Assembly: GCF_964340395.1 (NCBI RefSeq)
Contig: NC_135553.1
Coordinates: forward strand, 2,454,001 to 2,518,000
Origin: Glandiceps talaboti
Taxonomy: Eukaryota > Hemichordata > Enteropneusta > Spengelidae
Direction of reading: 5' to 3'
Length of the DNA: 64,000 bases
The notes beneath the pieces were generated by a model. It saw nothing but the letters and a program-made list of their open reading frames with translations, was not told where the DNA came from and ran no database searches. Both the position numbers and the translations under genes were made by a program. Numbering within the stretch: position 1 is the first letter of the stretch; each line of letters starts with the position of its first letter. Of this stretch, positions 12,348 through 25,900 are shown in pieces.

Positions 12348-12785
12348 TAAAACTAAGGACACAATTTACAAAACTATATTTTTTTGGACAGGACAGCTTT
12401 CACACTCACAAAGCATAGAATTTAGTTTATTTTGTCACAGACTGATTTTGTGGAGACATATGGTGATAATGTTAATAAAAGATTGCTATTGTTTATACAA
12501 TTTACTTATAGTATAGTTCAAACTACTAAAGTATCTGCAACATGTAGTATGTACCTCTAGATATATCATATTTAGTTTAAGAGTCAGTTATCAATGGTAT
12601 ACAAAACCAAAATCAGTTTTCTATTGAAGACCATTGTCAGATTTGGATTAACATTTACATATGTGACAAACAGTTATCTAGTAGATATAAATTTAGTCAT
12701 GTCCTCACATGAATCATTTCAAATCTTGTTCAAACTGAATCAATTCAGTTTGTTCAAAATCAGTTTCTGTCCCCACATTTTTACT

Positions 12786-12930
12786 CATCTTTATTACTCA
12801 TCTTTATTACTTAACAACATGCTGTGGAAAGCATGGTATAGTAAACACAATACAATACAATACAAGACAAGACAAAAATACAGTACATATTACTTGTCTG
12901 CTGAGGATATTTTCGAGATGTATCTAAAAG
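12786..12930. mobile_element. LINE-like tail, copy 1
   Basis: TTTATTACTTAACAACATGC, then GTGGAAAGCATGGTATAGTA and a CAATA/CAAGA run, ending in CTGCTGAGGATATTTTCGAG. The same order recurs at 16228-16350. The structure resembles the 3' end of a truncated non-LTR element in reverse. Confidence 0.5.
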
Positions 12931-13875
12931 AAATTTGGCAAAAGGAAGTTTATCATCTGAACTTAGAATATACAAAAATTTCTCTTGACTGTTTAAAGTG
13001 TTAAAATAAGCACATTTCAGATTTGTATTGATTCACTTTAGATTTTTTGCTGGTTCTGAACCAATTGATGTTGAATTGATTCAAAACCATGAGGGTGAGG
13101 TGGTAGGTTGGTTCCTAAACATAAAGAATGGACCTAGTTCACATCCTTGTGGCTCCATGATTGGTAACAGAGTATGAATCCAAAACTGTTGAATTCAAAC
13201 ATTTAAGGGTTATATTAAGATGATGAACAGCAATATCTTTCACAATATTTGTGTGGAAATAAGGATGCAATAAGGATGACCCCATTTAAAAAATGTTTCT
13301 CATTACTTTTTCATAGCAACTATGGGTCGGTTAGTCGATTTAAAAAAAAAAGAAGTAGAAAAATCAAAAATCATCTTCATGTTTCTCTGCCTCTCCATTT
13401 CCTCTGTCTTCTTTTATTAGATTCCAGCTTCTCTACACAATTTATCATATCCTCTATCCCCCTACTTGAATAACTAACGTCATGAGAGAAATACTGTGTT
13501 CGTGAACAAGTGTCATCATCAATGCCATGACTGTAGATGATGTTGGCAGTCCAGACACTTGCTTATTCTTGCCAGAGAGGGCACTGTTTCACAAAATATT
13601 AAGTGTGAGCGAAAATAATTTTTGATAATTTTATTTTGATGTCGGAACTGGGGTTAGTCGGGTAATGAGAAACATAAAAAAAAATATGGTCTCCCTGAAA
13701 AGAAAATCCTCCAAACAAGATTACCAAACCAAAGCAAACAAGATTATCAGATGCATCACACACAGGACCTACACATAAAGCAACATATGATACGAGATCT
13801 GATTATCAATGTATCATATGTGTACCTAAATTGTATTACATGTAATTTACATTTTACAACATTTGTTTCTTTTAG

Positions 13876-13958
13876 ATGAGTGAAGCTGTTGCCAGACTAT
13901 ACAAATACTGCAGATAGAATGGTATATCAGCAACAGATAAATGTACAAAGATAATCCC
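13876..13958 (+). promoter_or_regulatory. HEXD-1 leader with two short uORFs
   Basis: A TTTCTTTTAG acceptor ends at 13875 and is directly followed by ATG. uORF1 (13876-13917) encodes a 13-residue peptide starting MSEAVARLYKYCR. uORF2 (13919-13954) encodes 11 residues and ends 4 nt before the main ATG at 13959. Such closely spaced uORFs usually lower initiation at the main start. An upstream non-coding exon must exist if the acceptor is used; I could not place it. The first codons could alternatively be the last exon of an unrelated gene. Confidence 0.4.
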
Positions 13959-16900
13959 ATGAGGTTAACTATAGATAGACAGTGTAGAACTGTAATCATC
14001 CTATCTCTCTTTGGATTGTTGCTAATTAAAATTTTGTTTTCTATGTAAGTATGTTTTTTTTTGTTTCACACCATGTTTTCCAAATTACTCGAAGAGTAAT
14101 TTGTGTGGAATGAGTGGTGCGTAGGTCAGTTTGTGTACCTGTGCCCACATTCAAAATATATAAGCTTTTCTGTCTACAAATATCTCTGCCGTTCGGAATG
14201 TTTCATTTTAAAATAAACATTCCTGTTTATCACATATGATTAGTTAACACCAGCAGTACTTCCTGTTTGTCGCCACCAGGAGTACTTCCTGCTTGTCGCA
14301 TATGATTAGTTAAAACCAGCATTGCGACTCTTCTAACTATCGCTACATACTTAGATGTCTCCGATAAATATGTAATACAAAGGTGTTAAAATAAATAAAT
14401 GAATTTTAAATCATGGATGTTCAAGCATATCCAGCTCAGATTGCTGTTTCAATCCATGGTGTTGGCACATTCACTGTGTGAGGGCCTGTCATAGTCTGTA
14501 TTCAGATATGGACTATATTTAATCATAGTCCTAAATAACCTTCTGAAATATTTATTTATTTATTGCTAATTGTGTGAACATACATAACCTATGACATGTG
14601 ATATAATAATCAGAATATACATTGCACATTCTATACCTGTTGTGTGCTAATCACTGAGTCAAACACATAAATTATAATCCAATGTCTGTACTATCCAGCC
14701 GGAAATGCCCCCTAGTGTTTAACTAGGCATCAGCAGTACTTGTTCCATTCCCCAAATTACCATAATATTAACATAAAATTACCATAATATTAACATAATA
14801 TTAACATAATCATGGTGGACAATTTAACAACTTAGATGCACAATCAGGCATGTGAAGTGAAACACTGAATTATGAAACTGTTTTAGAACATTATAATTAT
14901 TACAAAATGATAAGGATACTTAAAAGACTAAATCGATCTTGAATGAAAAGTAAACAAAAATCCTATATTCCAGTCGGTAAGCTGTGTCGTCCAGGGAAGG
15001 TATCATAGTATTTGTAGTCATGTGCATATACATTTGTAAACTCGTGGCTACATTTGTTTTCGTATGCAAATAGAGGGGTGTGCTCATGAATAATGAAAGT
15101 ATGGTCGGTTAGAAGAGTCGTCTTGACTTCATCGACCATACAATGCACACCATGGAGAACCATTTTTGTACAAATTTATTTAATAATGTATTGAAGATTG
15201 CTGATGTAAATAATAACAAATACACCTTTGTATTGTAGTTGGTGTGTGCATGAGCCAAAAGAGCCACAATTGATCAAGGAACTTTCAAAACCTACACATC
15301 AACAGGATTATGCCAGCAAACTGAAAAAACCCAAGAAGTACAGGATGACAGATCTGATGGACATAACAGAACCATTGTATCGTAAACCTGTGAAAGTTCC
15401 TTCACCAGACTCCTACCATAGGTATGTAATTTAACTATGGTAAACTTGTGAAAGTTCCTTTTGTGTTTCTACCTCCATATTCAGTCTTTACCACAGTAAA
15501 CCTGTGAATGGCCCTTCACCAGACTCCTATATAATATTATTATAACTTATTTTAATATATATTTGTACACAGGTTGGTCCATTTAGATTTGAAAGGGGCA
15601 CCACCAAAGATACAGTATCTCATTCAGGTCAGTTTTTAACATATTATGGAGAGCGTGAGATTTAAAAATGAACAAACAAAATTATCAAATCTAAAAGAGA
15701 AAGTTTATTGTTCTAGTATTGTTTGCAAATGTCTCAGAGTTGAGGAGAGAATGCCCGATTTGGTCAATTGGGCATTCTCACCTTGTCTATTTGCAATTCG
15801 TGACGTTTATTTTAACACCTTTAATCCGAAAGTACGATTTTGAGACTGACACATTTCCAAGGTTCAGAAATGTTTGTCAGCTGTTCTACTAAATAATGCT
15901 ACTCCTACCACTGTTGCAGCCTCAACATATCTTAGTTCTGATTGGCTGCCTGATCCTGATTGTGTCAACATTGGCGGGTTAACATGACAAGTGCAATTCA
16001 AGCATTGTTCCATGTTCCCCATGAAAACATTGTGAGCCTGTGCAGGGTACCTAAGTTTTCACACAATAACACTGTGCTGCCTGCAAAACCACACCGTGGG
16101 GGAGGGTAGACTAAAGTAACAAGAGCTCTTGTGCATGATATATCCTTACAAAGGCGAAAACTACAATAGATGTGAACTAATTTCCTGATTGCTATGTTTG
16201 CAGAAAAAAAACCATTCTAATAATACCAATTACCAATTCTTTATTACTTAAAAACATGCTGTGGAAAGCATGGTATAGTAAACACAATACAATACAAGAC
16301 AAAAATACAATACACATTAATTTTCTGCTGAGGATAACTTTCGAGATAATAATAATAGGGGTTGTGACAACTGCTAATACCTGACGTTGTAGGGACAGTA
16401 ACTGACATTATGGAAGTATAGTGGGTTATACTTCCACGCTGACATTAGTATCGCTAATTACTGTGTCACATCCAGTCTGATGTAGTAATTTTTTCCATAT
16501 TTTGAAATGTCACCATGTCTAATTTGATTTGACAATCCCTGCTGTCCTATGTGTTTCTGTTCTTTCTGTTTTGATTTTTCCATTTTATGTGTTTAACAAG
16601 TTTGTTCACAAACCACTTCATGTATGTGCGGTAACAAACTTTTGATACATTTTTTTTTTGCAATTTACAAACTTGGCCTATGCTGTTTGACATTATTTTT
16701 CAAGTAGAAATTTATTTTTAATTATTAAAGCTCCAAAACAGATCTCAATTTTTCATCCATATGTCTACTTTAAATTTAGTCAGATTTCATGGAATTCTTT
16801 ATCTTTAATACTCAGATGATTCCCCGATATGCCAAGCTGGGAGCCACAGGTCTGCTTGTAGAATATGAAGATATGTTTCCGTACCAAGGAAAACTTGATA

Positions 16901-19900
16901 TTCTGAGACAGACTGATGCATACAGTCTTGATGATCTTAAGCTGTTACAGCAAACAGCAAAAGAGAACCAGTTAGAATATATTCCACTCATTCAGTCTTT
17001 TGGACATTTTGAGGTAAGAAATAGTCTGATGTCTTGTATGCCTTGTAATGTGTGAATGGAAATCTCAAAGTTAAGGGTTTTCTGTTTTATCATACGACAA
17101 GTCAAATATGGGGTCATGATGGTTGAATGGTTAGAGTGGCACCTACAACAACATTTTTCGAACTGAATTGTCTCCGCGTATTTCTATGCCTGAATTGTCT
17201 TCTTGTGTTTCATTGCCATTGCATCTTGAAAAGCACAAGACAAACAATATGATATGATACTACTAATAATAAGTAAATGTTTGTTTTTTGTGAAAGATCG
17301 TTGTCTGTTATAAAGTATACAAGTGTATGTATGGTTTACTGACACAGTGAAAGTCGTTCTTTACTTGAATGTCTATAACATTTGCAGTAATCCATCTGAA
17401 TGAAAACATTTCAATTCTTCTTTCATTTTTATTAACCATCTATATTTCCTGACAATTTGATATTTCAGTTTGTATTGAAACATGAAAGATTTGCATCTCT
17501 TAGAGAAGTCATGAATTATGTGCAGTCATTGTGTCCATCTAACCCAGGTGAGTATTACATGCTTTTCAAAATAAAGGAAATTCTTGGAAAGACAAAATAT
17601 GCTCCAGCACACAAAACTAGCATTCTGGCAGTCTAATAAGAACTTTTGAAGAGCACTCCTAGTGGCCAAACCATGAAATCTTTTGTCTTTCTGATAAATG
17701 GACTTTTGATGTGAATTTTGGGATGGCGTGATTGAATTACTGACAGTTTAGTTTTAAGTATTTATGATGTTTTTTTTTTTTTTCAAATTTTGGGATGTGA
17801 AAAATTGGCAGAGCTGGATTAGGTTTAAAATTTTGGGATGTAAAAAATTGGCAGAGCTATTTAAAAGTTGGTCCTGTACAAACACATTATTCTATTTAAT
17901 CCCATGGACTCTATTGATAAGATCAGACAAGTGGAGTTGGGTGATATTAACAATCCCCCAATCATTAGTCATTTCTCACAAAACACAGGCTGTAAATGAT
18001 TTGATGATCTTTCCCAGTAGATTTAGGACTATATAATATTGATGATTGTTTTTTTATTCCAGAGTCACAAGAGGTTCTGAAGTTACTGATTGACCAAGTT
18101 ATGGCAGCACATCAACATACAAGTTACCTCCATATTGGAGGAGATGAGGTAATATCAAGCTATGTATTGTAAACATAGTCCAATAGGTATATAGGCAAGC
18201 AGACAGGCAGTTTGATAGTTAGATAGATAGATGGATGGATGGATGGATGGATGGAGACAAACAGACAGACAGACAGTTTAATAGATAGATAGATGGATGG
18301 ATGGATGGATGGATAGAGACAGACAGACAGACAGACTGACGGATAGAGACAGACAGACAAACTTGAATGGTTGTTGGTGGCTGAGTAGTTAAACCACTTG
18401 CTTCTTACCACTCCGGCTGGGGTTCGAACCCATTCAGGGTTTGATTAAATTTACCACACTGTAAGTAAGAAGAGTGTTGTTCAATGCAGGTTTTCCCTGC
18501 GGACTTCTTGGCAGACAAGTGTTTATATACTTAAAGAACTATATCTAGTATAAATAAAGATTATTAAATCATATCATTATTAAAGAAAAGTGATGCAATT
18601 GTCAGTAATACAAGAATAATCCAATCTTAAATATCGACTGCAGGTTGGACATCTCGGATACTGTGAAGCATGCCAGAGAAGACTTGAGACTGAGTTCCAT
18701 GACAACAGAGATGAACTTTTCCTCAGTCACATAGTATGGGTATTGCAGTATATTCGTGAAAAGTATCCACATGTACAGGTGATAATGTGGGAAGATATGC
18801 TACGTCACATCAGTGAGGATACATTGCAAGGTATGATACATTCTGTTTTGTCATTTGTCAGTAGTCATCATCTTAATGATTATTTCAACACTCTGTGTAT
18901 TACGGTGACCTACACGAAAAAAAACAAGAATTTTTAACACAAAAAATTTTCATCAAAACTGTAATTTTGACAATAAAATAATTTTTTTTCATACATAAAC
19001 TTTAATTTGAAACAATGCAAAGTGAAACTGTGAAAGTGCCATAGTGTATATACTGTCAATGCACAAAATAGAAAAACAAAGCTTCAATGCGTAATTATAT
19101 TTTGGGGGCCAACCTTTCTTATAGCTCTACCAGACAACTAGATTTTAATCCAAATATAATCCAAACTGGGCTTTTAACATATTCAACAAGCACACAGCTG
19201 TATGATCACTATTCAAATTAGCCATTAGTACCAAATGAAACAAAAGTATATTAATAATTTGAGAATGTTTATTCTATTTCTTATTTGCAGCATATAATCT
19301 AGGAGAACTCGTTGAGCCTATGGTCTGGAATTACAAATGGAATATACATCTCTTTCATAAATTTCTTACACCTAATGTTTGGCGGAAATACGGAACTGTT
19401 TTTCATAACATTTGGGTGGCCTCAGCCTTCAAAGGTAGAATACTAAGTATAGTTCATATCTCTTTGCACCTTTATAACTGATATGTAATATTGGATAAAT
19501 TATGAGTGACACATGTCTGCTGTTTCACTTTCACTATCTGTCTGTTTTTTTGTTTATCTGATAAGAGTTAAGAGGTTTGTTTATCTGACAAGAGTAAAGG
19601 GGTTTGTTTATCTGCTAAGTTAAGGGGTTTGATTATCTGCTAAATTAAGGGGTTTGTTTATCTGCTAAGTTAAGGGGTTTGATTATCTGATAAATAGTCA
19701 AGGGGTTTGTTTATCTGCTAAGTTAAGGGGTTTGATTATCTGTTAAGTTAAGGGGTTTGTTTATCTGCTAAGTTAAGGGGTTTGTTTATCTGACAAGAGT
19801 AAAGGGGTTTGTTTATCTGCTAAGTTAAGGGGTTTGATTATCTGCTAAGTTAAGGGGTTTGTTTATCTGCTAAGTTAAGGGGTTTGTTTATCTGACAAGA

Positions 19901-22900
19901 GTAAAGGGGTTTGTTTATCTGCTAAGTTAGGTCTGCTAAGTTAAGAGGTTTGTTTATCTGCTAAGTTAAGGGGTTTGATTATCTGATAAAGAGTTAAAGG
20001 GTTAAGTTTACAATTTACCTATGTGACCTGAGGATGACCTGTGACAGGTTTTGAAATTTAAACTACATGTACGCCATGGCTTCTGCTATTATTTGAGAGA
20101 AAAAATGATTCACTATAATATCTCAATCGAGACTTCTGTCCTTTTGATAAAACTATTATATCATGATCACTCAAATCTTTTATTGAAAGATTCCATTTTG
20201 TATAATAATAATAATGTTGGGTTCTTATATAGCGCTTTCCCACTCTGTGCTCAAGGTGCTTTACAATTATTATCCCTGGCTCGGGTCAGAACGACACAAC
20301 TGCCCTTTAGTCTTCTTCAAATCCCCAGGGCGCATACAATCCATTGCAGCCATTTAAGCGCATAGGATTAAAGCCTTCACATTGCAACGTACATCCTACC
20401 AGGTCCCCAATTATACAGCTGGGTTGACTGAGACACAGTGGTGGTTCAAATCTTGCCCAAGGACTTCAGCCACTCAGAAACAAACAGCAGGCAGTGACAG
20501 GCCTCGAACCTACAACCTGTAGATTCCAAGCCGGTCACGCTAACCATTCACCCATCATGACTCCACAATACCATTTTCAACACAATCAGTAACAAAGCTA
20601 TTCACCTACCTCTTAATTAGCCTTGACTGTTGTTTTCATTTTATAATTAAAGGTGCCACAGGAGTTGCTCAGTACTATACAGATATAACAAAACATATAG
20701 GAAATCATCATTTATGGATCGATGAAATCAATCAATCATTTCCAGCCGGTGTCAATTTCAGAGGTTATGCCCTCACAGGCTGGCAGAGGTAGGTTTGAAA
20801 TGATGACATCATTGCCATTTCAGGTGCTGCCCTCACAGAGACTAGCAGCAATATGTTTGAGATGATATCATTGTCAATTATCATTTAAACCTGAGTTCAA
20901 GTAATGTCAATTTAATACTCTTCATATAGCTTGTCGTTATTTTAACAAGCCTTAATAGAAGACACAGGATCCCCCCCCCCCATTATTCTGCTAATTTAAG
21001 TTTGACTCTGAAAATGAAGGTCATGGTCAAAAGTTTGTCTGAGTAGTAACCATACCTGTAACCATGTTGACATAAACATTTGAATGATGTCACTCTCAGG
21101 ATAAAACTTCCAAAAATGAAGGTCATGGTCAGAAGTCTATCTGAGTAGTAACCAATGTGAGTATGTGCATATATGAATGGTGTCTCTCAAGATGAAGCCT
21201 CCAAATCTATTGAACAATTCACTACTTGACCATAATGATAATGTGCAAGGTCAAAGCTTTAGCATCCAGCTTGAAAGCTTACCTATAAATATAGTTGCAG
21301 ACATGTGGATGGTGTCTCTAGAAAGAAAACTCCATAATTTATTGTGGCCAATGTGTTATTTGACCTTGAATATGGCGGTCAAAGTCAAAGGTCAAGGTAT
21401 GAATAAAAGCTTACCTTATATAATATGAATGTAGACACTTACATGTGCTGGAACTAAAACACTTTCAATTTACATTGTTTGAATGTACATTAAATACTCA
21501 GGACATAAAAATAATGTACTATTGGTTTACTATAAATTGTCCTGAACCTCAAGAAAATACACCTTTTTGTGTTGTTTTTGTGCGACAAAGATTGAGTTGA
21601 CTACTGACAAAATGAATGACCTGCCTAGATGACCTAACTATCAGCTGACATCAGAATACACTGAGCATGTGCAGAAGTCATTTTTGCTGACGTAGCATTA
21701 TGGAACGATAGTACAATACAAACTCTTAGACTTCTAAAAATCTAGAGTTAGAACTATCATATTTTAATACTTATAATTTTACCTTTACCTTTTCCTTAGA
21801 GTAGGAAAATTGTCACCCACATACATATATACATGTATTATCTCAAATGACACTAGGAAATCAATAGATAAATGTATCACTCAATATTTATCAAAAAATT
21901 TATTGAGAAATGTAATATAAGAGATATAAAAGAAAATGATACCCCCTACCCCCTTTTATCAATTTTGCCATGAATAATTTTTCATTTATGTACTCCTTGG
22001 CCAATATAGCAGATATATTAAAAGTGCTCTGGAAATGAGTAAGAGGACTTCCTGAACTGAAGTAACAATGACTCCTTGTGTGTACATATATACACATGCT
22101 GGTTTATTATTAAATATCTTTGGATTCTCACAGAGTTTCATGAAATCTGACTCTGTTTATTAGAGTTTGCATGAAAGTAAGGTTTTCGTAGAAAACTGCA
22201 AAAGTGTTATGCCAATCCCCCAGCTCCTTTCATAGTTATGGAATACAAAATAGACCTAGTCTATGATAAGGCCTAACAAAAAAAATTGTGTGATTCCGAT
22301 TACACTCAGTTTTAGAATAGGTGGGGGTAGGTAGATTTTTTATTTCATTTTATTAATATATATATTTTTTTGTGTGAATGTCTAGTTCAGGTTTTCCAAA
22401 TGGTCTCTGTGTTGTTTATTTCTTCCTATCAGATGTACAGCCATTACAGATTGGAAGAACAGTTTTATATTGTCTTTTTAAGTTGATGGCAGTTTCCACA
22501 TCCACTATTTCTCGTGAGACTTCACAGTTTTTGTGATTTTAGGATTTTTATCTTGAATACGTAAACAAAAGTTTAGGGTCGGCAGTGAAAAGATAGGTGG
22601 AGCTGGGTAACCGGAATGAAACAATTTTTTTAGGCCTAAAGTGGACAGTTTAAAATAGTTGCGAAAAAATCATAAATATTACTAATTCTGTCTGTTATAT
22701 GTGAAATGTAGTTGTTATCATCATGTGAAGAAAACTTACACAAATGTAGTCACTGTCTACCCATCAGTCTGTCTGTATTCACCTTGTGTATTATCACTGC
22801 TAAAATGTGTTATAATAAAGATATTATTAAAGGTGCCGTCAATATATGTTTGCCATCCATGAATTCCCCCAGACCTAAAAGGCAGACAGGAAAAAAGTAC

Positions 22901-25900
22901 ACGAAAAAAACACAATACTAGCATGCCATGTAAAATGTTACAGCTTGTACATGATTATCAGTGATTTGCTATCATAAGCAATGTGTGGTATGATATTGTT
23001 TTCATTTCAACTTTTATTTTATTTTATTTTTATTTAATTTATTTAAAACACTGCATCCATAAATGGGTTTTCATGCAGATGTTAAAAGAAAAAATATATA
23101 AATGTACATAAAGCAGAACACATACAATAAAAACAGTAAGGTGGAAAATAAAATCTACAGTGACACAAAAAACATAAAGCTATTTGATTCTATTGTTTGC
23201 AACAATGGATGCCCTATATGCAAAAAATCTATTATGCGCATTTGGGATATGGTAATTGCTTCTAGTATTGTGCAAATGAATTGAGGAGTTTGTAGTCAAT
23301 ACAATGTAGATCTGAAATATACGATGGAACTTTGTTTCTGAGACATTCTTTCCAGTACTGTGCTGTTGACATCACTTAATTATGAACTTGAAATATTTTC
23401 CTGCATTTCTTCTTCCTTCTAATAAATTTGTATTGGTGGTTTGTGTATGATTAATTATTTGAAATGATATCATAGATAGAAGAATTTCCATGACATATTA
23501 AAAAGTTCCTAATTCACAATAATTTCAAGTGTTAATTTGTGCTATATATCTTTGTGTCCAGAATCTATGTCTCATAGTAATATTTGACCAGTTACAAGAA
23601 ATTCAATCATGATATTGCTGAGAATGGACTGAACTGAGAATCAGAGATGGGCCTGAGGTTATATTCATCAAGCACTGATCAGTGAAGAACTTATAGATTG
23701 GCATACAAACAATTTGAAAGTAATGAGTTGTTAAAAAAGTTCCTGAAATAAAATTTAAAACCGAAATTTTGAGCTACAGCATATGTTAGTCTAGTCTGTA
23801 TTGACATTCACAATGTGCATAGTTGCAGCCTGAACTTACCAATGCAAAGTGTTGCATATCTCACAAATAGTGTGGTCTATTGCTTCCGGCATAATGATAT
23901 AAGTGGTGACAATTCATTTGACAAAACCTTCAAATCCATAGATTGATTGGCTAAAGCAATTATTTATAGAAGGCCTGCAGTGACATTAATATAATACAAG
24001 AATAGTTTAATCAGTGTTTCATGTTGAGTAAAAAGCTTATAAACTCAGCTTGTGCCACTTTAACATCATAAAATAATTTTTTTTAATGCTTTTGATATAA
24101 ACGATGGAAATCCTGAATACCAGCAAGTCCGGTCTCCTTTATGTGATTTTCATTGGAGCTAAATTATGAAAAAGTCTCAAGTACCCCTCTTGATAGAATT
24201 AATTCTTATGGGTATTGATAATAAAATGGCATTCTGAAATGTCATTTTGATGGAGAATATTTTTTAATGAAGTAATTATAGTTTGACATGGAGATCATCA
24301 TGAGAATCGGCCAAATATTGGTTTACACAGATGTTTACATTACTTTGCTTACATGCACCCTCTCCTCTTTGTACTAGTATCATGGTATTAGCAAAAAATT
24401 GATTAATATATAGAATTTGTTGTTAATTCAATTCAATTCAATTCAATAGAACTTTATTCATCCCAGACATGGGCAATTAAAGGTGTGGCTCAAATACAAT
24501 ACATCAATATATCAAAAAAATACAAACAAATATACAAAACAATATATACAGAGACACAGAACGATACTAAGACAATCATCATCACTCAAAAAGTTTACGA
24601 ATCATTCATAAGCCGCACATTCCAAAAGAATATAGAATCGCGTGAGTTTGATGCAGAGACCAAATGTTTGCTAGGAAGGTATACAAGCAGGCCGTATGGT
24701 TTGGCACATATGTTTACACACAGACAATTCTTGTCTGTGGTTTACTTTGCATGCTTTAGTTAAATTTATTCTATCATTACTTTTGCAGGTATGATCATCA
24801 TGCAGTACTGTGTGAATTACTACCTTCAGCCCAGCCATCATTAGCGTTTTGTTTGCAAACTTTAATACATGGTAAGAAAGTGGTAGCCTTAACTTCATGC
24901 ACCAACCAACTAAATGTGTGATATAGGTTTTGCATTGCCAGCATGCATAAAGACATGCTATGAATTAACCCCCCCCCCCAACCCCTCACCCACACACCAA
25001 GACTGAAGTACATTTTAGCTACTTTTATTATGTTTAGACTTTTTGAAGGCTATTATGAGTGGATTATTTATATGAGCATATGCAGATTTAAATAAAAACA
25101 CCTGGCCATATGTCAGGTCATATGCAGATTTAAATAAAAACACCTGGCCATATGTCAGGTCATATGCATTGCACAAAGATGACAAAACTGATGGATGTTG
25201 ATGGTCAAGTGATTGAACATTCAAAAATAAACACAAATATGCATAGCTCCCATGGCCACACCATAGTGACAACCAAATGCCTGGTATAGCTCCCATGGCC
25301 ACACCATAGTAACAACCAAATGCCTGGTATAGCTCCCATGGCCACACCATAGTAACAGCCAAATGCCTGGTCTTTTTGGTAATGATAGCAATAGTGAGGA
25401 GTTATCAAGTGATTGAACATTCAAAAATAAACACAAATATGAATAGCTCCCATGGCCACACCATAGTAACAGCCAAATGCCTGGTATAGCTCCCATGGCC
25501 ACACCATAGTACCAACCAAATGCCTGGTCTTTTTGGTAATGATAGCAATAGTGAGGAGTTATCAAGTGATTGAACATTCAAAAATAAACACAAATATGAA
25601 TAGCTCCCATGGCCACACCATAGTAACAGCCAAATACCTGGTATAGCTCCCATGGCCACACCATAGTGACAACCAAATGCCTGGTATTTTTGGTAATGAT
25701 AGCAATAGTGAGGAGTAACCAAGTGATTGAACATTCAAAAATAAACACAAATATGAATAGCTCCCATGGCCACACCATAGTAACAGCCAAATACCTGGTA
25801 TAGCTCCCATGGCCACACCATAGTGACAACCAAATGCCTGGTATTTTTTTGTAATGATAACAGTAGTGAGGAGTAATCCAGTGAATGAACATTCAAAGAT

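Noticed and set aside
12594-13004. 136-codon plus-strand open frame
   Set aside because: It runs through a LINE-like tail (CAATA run) that recurs at 16228-16350; no domain, and composition like the AT-rich flanks.
18366-18440. Functional tRNA gene
   Set aside because: A and B boxes are present but the acceptor and anticodon stems do not pair properly, and a SINE body follows.
20500-20567. Functional tRNA gene on the minus strand
   Set aside because: A tRNA-like head is joined to a body and tail shared with 47141-47502, so it is a SINE.
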